Made by a program: the position numbers and the translations under genes. Of a stretch of 23,068 nt of DNA, positions 21,483-23,068 are shown in pieces (the stretch's first letter is position 1; every line of letters begins with the position of its first letter). The notes beneath the pieces are model-generated. The model did not search any database. It was not told the DNA's origin and worked only from the letters and a program-made list of their open reading frames with translations. Source of the DNA: JAYQPD01 sp046050105 (GTDB taxonomy: Bacteria > Patescibacteriota > Minisyncoccia > Phycocordibacterales > UBA918); contig JBJOQE010000059.1 of the NCBI GenBank assembly GCA_046050105.1, positions 1 to 23,068 on the forward strand, in the 5' to 3' direction.

Positions 21483-22106
21483 TTACGCCTTGAGTATCAC
21501 TACCTGCCCTTCCATGGTGAGAATGTCTTTCTTTTTGACGGTGAGCTTCTCTTCAGGCTTCACGTCTTCAGCACCTGCTTCCTTTAAGAAGAGCTTGAGT
21601 GAGTCTTTGTCGTACTGCATGGGGATGACCACACGCGCCTCAAGCTTCACCGCAAGTGAAGCTGCGGAAGCCGCATCGAGCACATCGCCTCCGGCAACCG
21701 GCACAAAGATAATGTCGATGTCACCAAACTCTTCAAGAATCTTTGGGTCGAGCTTTGGGTCTTGAAGGGCTCCCACAAAGAGCATGTTGATGCCTTCAAG
21801 CGTGACGTAGTACACGGTGTTGTAGCACTCGGCGCCGTCGTAGGAGGTTTTCACCCCAAAGCCGCGTGCAGTTACCTCGCCAAGTTCGTATTCGCCGGGA
21901 CCTCTGGCCACAAATGGTTCGCGATCACCATAGGTAACTTGCGCCACCCCGTTGTGGTCCTCATGATTCGTGGTTAAAAAAGCTACATCGGCACCAAACT
22001 TTACCGGAGAAAAATTCGATGAATCCTTCGAAATAGGATTAAACGCGAGTGTTGTATCGCCAAACGACACCTTAAAGCACTGTCCGCCCAAATACGTAAT
22101 AACCAT
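21483..22106 (-). CDS. Metallo-beta-lactamase-fold protein (UlaG-like), metal ligands degenerate
   Basis: 207 residues from ATG 22106; an earlier in-frame ATG at 22139 would lie upstream of the -10. Landmarks: MVITYLGGQCFKVSFGDTTLAFNP opening, RGPGEYELGEV (68-78), FVPVAGGDVLDA (134-145) and VVIPMQYD (159-166), typical of the UlaG-like zinc hydrolase group. The HxHxDH motif reads TTNHEDH (45-51), so the first His is Thr, and the late His of PMHY is Gln (PMQY). H48, D50 and H51 remain. It may bind one metal, another metal, or none; the substrate is unknown. First gene of the unit leading to gyrA. Confidence 0.82.
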   Translation of the reverse strand: MVITYLGGQCFKVSFGDTTLAFNPISKDSSNFSPVKFGADVAFLTTNHEDHNGVAQVTYGDREPFVARGPGEYELGEVTARGFGVKTSYDGAECYNTVYYVTLEGINMLFVGALQDPKLDPKILEEFGDIDIIFVPVAGGDVLDAASAASLAVKLEARVVIPMQYDKDSLKLFLKEAGAEDVKPEEKLTVKKKDILTMEGQVVILKA

Positions 22107-22115
22107 AGTGGCACT

Positions 22116-22121
22116 AGTATA
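22116..22121 (-). promoter_or_regulatory. Start-proximal -10 of the MBL-fold gene
   Basis: TATACT on the minus strand with 9 nt to the ATG at 22106, the same hexamer and spacing as for the methyltransferase operon. No Shine-Dalgarno between. Confidence 0.5.
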
Positions 22122-22167
22122 CCCCCACACTTGCCACACATCAAAGTGGGATACTGGAATCTACTAT

Positions 22168-22548
22168 TTAGCAAAAAGGACACCATCGGTCTTGAGCGTT
22201 CCCTTGTCCTTGGAACAACGTAGCTCAAGACCACTGATTCGCCCGAATGGGCAACGCTACAAATCGTCCCAGCAAGGTGCTGTGTGCGACGTCGGTGGAG
22301 TTTGAGACATAGTTGAGCCTCGGGTCATGACCCACGCGAACACTCAACTATTGTCTCGCTCCACCGCCACTAATTCGTTCTTTCTATTCTATACAAATTG
22401 TGCGCAGAAATGTCTGCTGCACCGCGCGCCTTACAGGCTGCGCGACACCGTTCTTCAGGTTGCTCAGGATACCCCTAGGCAACCACTGACCCGACACCTC
22501 GAGTGTGCGGGTCTTTTCTTTTAAAAAAGAAGACCCGCACTTTTATTT
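22168..22548 (+). ncRNA. Candidate structured RNA with pseudoknot and strong terminator
   Basis: Gene-free stretch with ordered helices ending in a strand-specific terminator. (a) GGTCTTGAGC/GCTCAAGACC, 10 bp (22188-22197, 22223-22232), holding GTTCC/GGAAC; the loop TGTCCTT (22205-22211) pairs with upstream AAGGACA (22176-22182), a 7-bp pseudoknot. (b) GCCC-GAAT-GGGC (22241-22252). (c) CAGCA/TGCTG (22270-22282). (d) A long stem 22294-22365: GGTGGAG/CTCCACC, GAGACA/TGTCTC, TAGTTGAG/CTCAACTA, capped by palindrome GGGTCATGACCC. (e) GTGCGCAG/CTGC-GCAC (22400-22422). (f) CGCGCGCC/GGC-GCGCG (22423-22444). (g) GGTTGC/GCAACC (22458-22484). It lacks the sequence signatures I know for tmRNA, RNase P RNA and SRP RNA. 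The size is in the tmRNA/RNase P range. A TACTAT at 22162-22167 could be its -10. It may be one RNA or two. Confidence 0.55.
22505..22548 (+). terminator. Strong terminator of the candidate RNA
   Basis: GTGCGGGTCTT/AAGACCCGCAC, 11 bp extended by T/A pairing inward, then TTTTATTT only on the plus strand, which gives the direction of transcription. Confidence 0.9.
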
Positions 22549-22559
22549 CTCTCTATACA

Positions 22560-22568
22560 TGGTATAGT
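22560..22568 (+). promoter_or_regulatory. Extended -10 promoter of the small RNA upstream of rpsA
   Basis: TGGTATAGT, part of an 11-mer CATGGTATAGT also found at infB. Predicted start near 22575. Confidence 0.6.
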
Positions 22569-22574
22569 AGCCGT

Positions 22575-22716
22575 AGATACGTATTTCGCTCATGAATTGT
22601 GGATGTCCCCGTCCAGACTGGGTCCCCCCTCTTACTCAGTCCTTTCGAGAGATTCATGAGCCTCGCCGGGGTCCCCACTCCTCGGCAGCCCGGTTCGCTT
22701 GCGAACCGGGCTTTAT
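22575..22716 (+). ncRNA. Candidate small pseudoknotted RNA, about 140 nt
   Basis: It has its own extended -10 and an intrinsic terminator. P1 is a perfect 10-bp helix GCTCATGAAT/ATTCATGAGC (22588-22597, 22652-22661). Inside it, GACTGGGT/ACTCAGTC (22616-22623, 22634-22641) forms a hairpin with a C-rich loop. GTGG and CCCCG (22599-22611) inside P1 pair with CGGGG and CCAC (22667-22678) outside P1, giving an H-type pseudoknot. The rpsA promoter lies after the terminator, so it is probably a separate RNA rather than a simple rpsA leader. I do not recognise the family. Confidence 0.55.
22687..22716 (+). terminator. Terminator of the small RNA
   Basis: AGCCCGGTTCG/CGAACCGGGCT, 11 bp, CTTG loop, followed by TTAT; a GC-rich stem with a short T tract. 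Confidence 0.8.
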
Positions 22717-22754
22717 CTGTCCCTCTGCATCAGTGTATTGCGGTAGTACACGTG

Positions 22755-22783
22755 TCGACAAAAGGCAATTTCCGTAGTAGGAT
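22755..22783 (+). promoter_or_regulatory. Promoter of rpsA
   Basis: TCGACA (22755-22760), 17 nt, TAGGAT (22778-22783), predicted start near 22790. The leader of about 98 nt has a small AGCG-TGAA-CGCT hairpin and no Shine-Dalgarno; ribosomal-protein leaders of this kind often carry self-regulation (inference). Confidence 0.6.
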
Positions 22784-22887
22784 ACCTCCGTTCGTTTTAT
22801 CAATCTCGAAGGATGTCGGTAACCCCGTGAGCGTGAACGCTGACCAGACACCAGTCTCCCGGAACGGCTTCCTTCCTTTACAACATT

Positions 22888-23068
22888 ATGAATGAACAAG
22901 AGACGGCTACCATCGACACTGTCGAAGGAGCAGAAATTACCAAAGCGCCAAGCGTGATGGATGCGTTTGTCGAAGAATCGCCTGCACGTCCGCAAGTAGG
23001 TGAGCTCGTTGAAGGTAAGGTGTCGGCAATTGGCCGCGCCCGGGTCTTCGTCGACCTCTTCCCATGGG
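22888..23068 (+). CDS. rpsA: 30S ribosomal protein S1-like, N-terminal part (3' end beyond window)
   Basis: Open from ATG 22888 to the right edge (60 codons). A short acidic lead is followed by VMDAFVEESPARPQVGELVEG and KVSAIGRARVFVDLFPW, the beginning of the first S1 (OB-fold) domain as in Patescibacteria S1 proteins. S1 binds mRNA on the 30S subunit and helps initiate messages lacking a strong ribosome site. That is relevant here, because several genes in the window, including this one, lack a Shine-Dalgarno. The leader has only CCTTCCTTTACAACATT before the ATG. Only the first domain start is visible, so another S1-domain protein cannot be fully excluded. Confidence 0.85.
   Translation, partial: MNEQETATIDTVEGAEITKAPSVMDAFVEESPARPQVGELVEGKVSAIGRARVFVDLFPW

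Noticed and set aside
22140..22887. tmRNA, RNase P RNA or SRP RNA
   Set aside because: Size and pseudoknots suggested these, but I could not find the tRNA-like ends and tag frame of tmRNA, the GAGGAAAGTCC-type core of RNase P RNA, or the SRP tetraloop region. Left as unnamed RNA candidates.

Overview
The window reads as a chromosomal segment from a Candidate Phyla Radiation (Patescibacteria) bacterium, most likely of the Parcubacteria/Paceibacteria side. This is inferred from gene content: a short IF-2 without the usual N-terminal extension, an S1-like protein of the type seen in these genomes, five small two-helix T4SS-type pilins, a Band-7/SPFH protein, tRNA genes without encoded CCA, and many small anchored exported proteins of unknown function. 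TGA is used as an ordinary stop, which argues against the code-25 lineages (Gracilibacteria, Absconditabacteria). Species cannot be named from the sequence alone.

Layout. 1-2805 (minus): a two-gene redox unit, a ferric-reductase-like membrane flavohaem protein translationally coupled (ATGA overlap) to an exported protein with three cytochrome b5-like domains that runs off the left edge. 2866-4072 (plus): two small exported proteins resembling the MlaC/Ttg2D fold, each followed by a terminator. 4100-8113 (minus): a ClpB/ClpC-type disaggregase and a cysteine desulfurase. 8219-10157 (plus): infB-rbfA with a clear extended -10 promoter and terminator. 10242-12672: tRNA-Cys, tRNA-Leu(UAA), an anchored Cys-rich repeat protein, tRNA-Lys(CUU) and tRNA-Leu(UAG), set among tRNA fragments and perfect hairpins. 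12688-14231 (plus): an SPFH protein and a small membrane protein behind a near-consensus promoter. 14254-18038 (minus): methyltransferase, membrane-anchored solute-binding protein and five T4SS-type pilins. 18040-18408: a gene-free stretch with a long nested helix. 18409-22106 (minus): a degenerate metallo-beta-lactamase-fold protein, a membrane-anchored protein and gyrA. 22140-22887: two probable structured RNAs with pseudoknots and strong terminators, then the rpsA promoter. 22888-end (plus): start of rpsA.

The strongest candidates for something undescribed are (1) the reductase plus multi-b5 exported haem protein, which looks like a compact route for electrons across the membrane to the cell surface, with a 117-bp perfect internal duplication; (2) the tRNA-fragment/hairpin mosaic at 10.56-12.63 kb; and (3) the pseudoknotted RNA loci upstream of rpsA and the nested rod-like structure after gyrA. 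Promoters here repeatedly use extended -10 elements (TGN plus a -10 hexamer), and three genes appear to have little or no leader.
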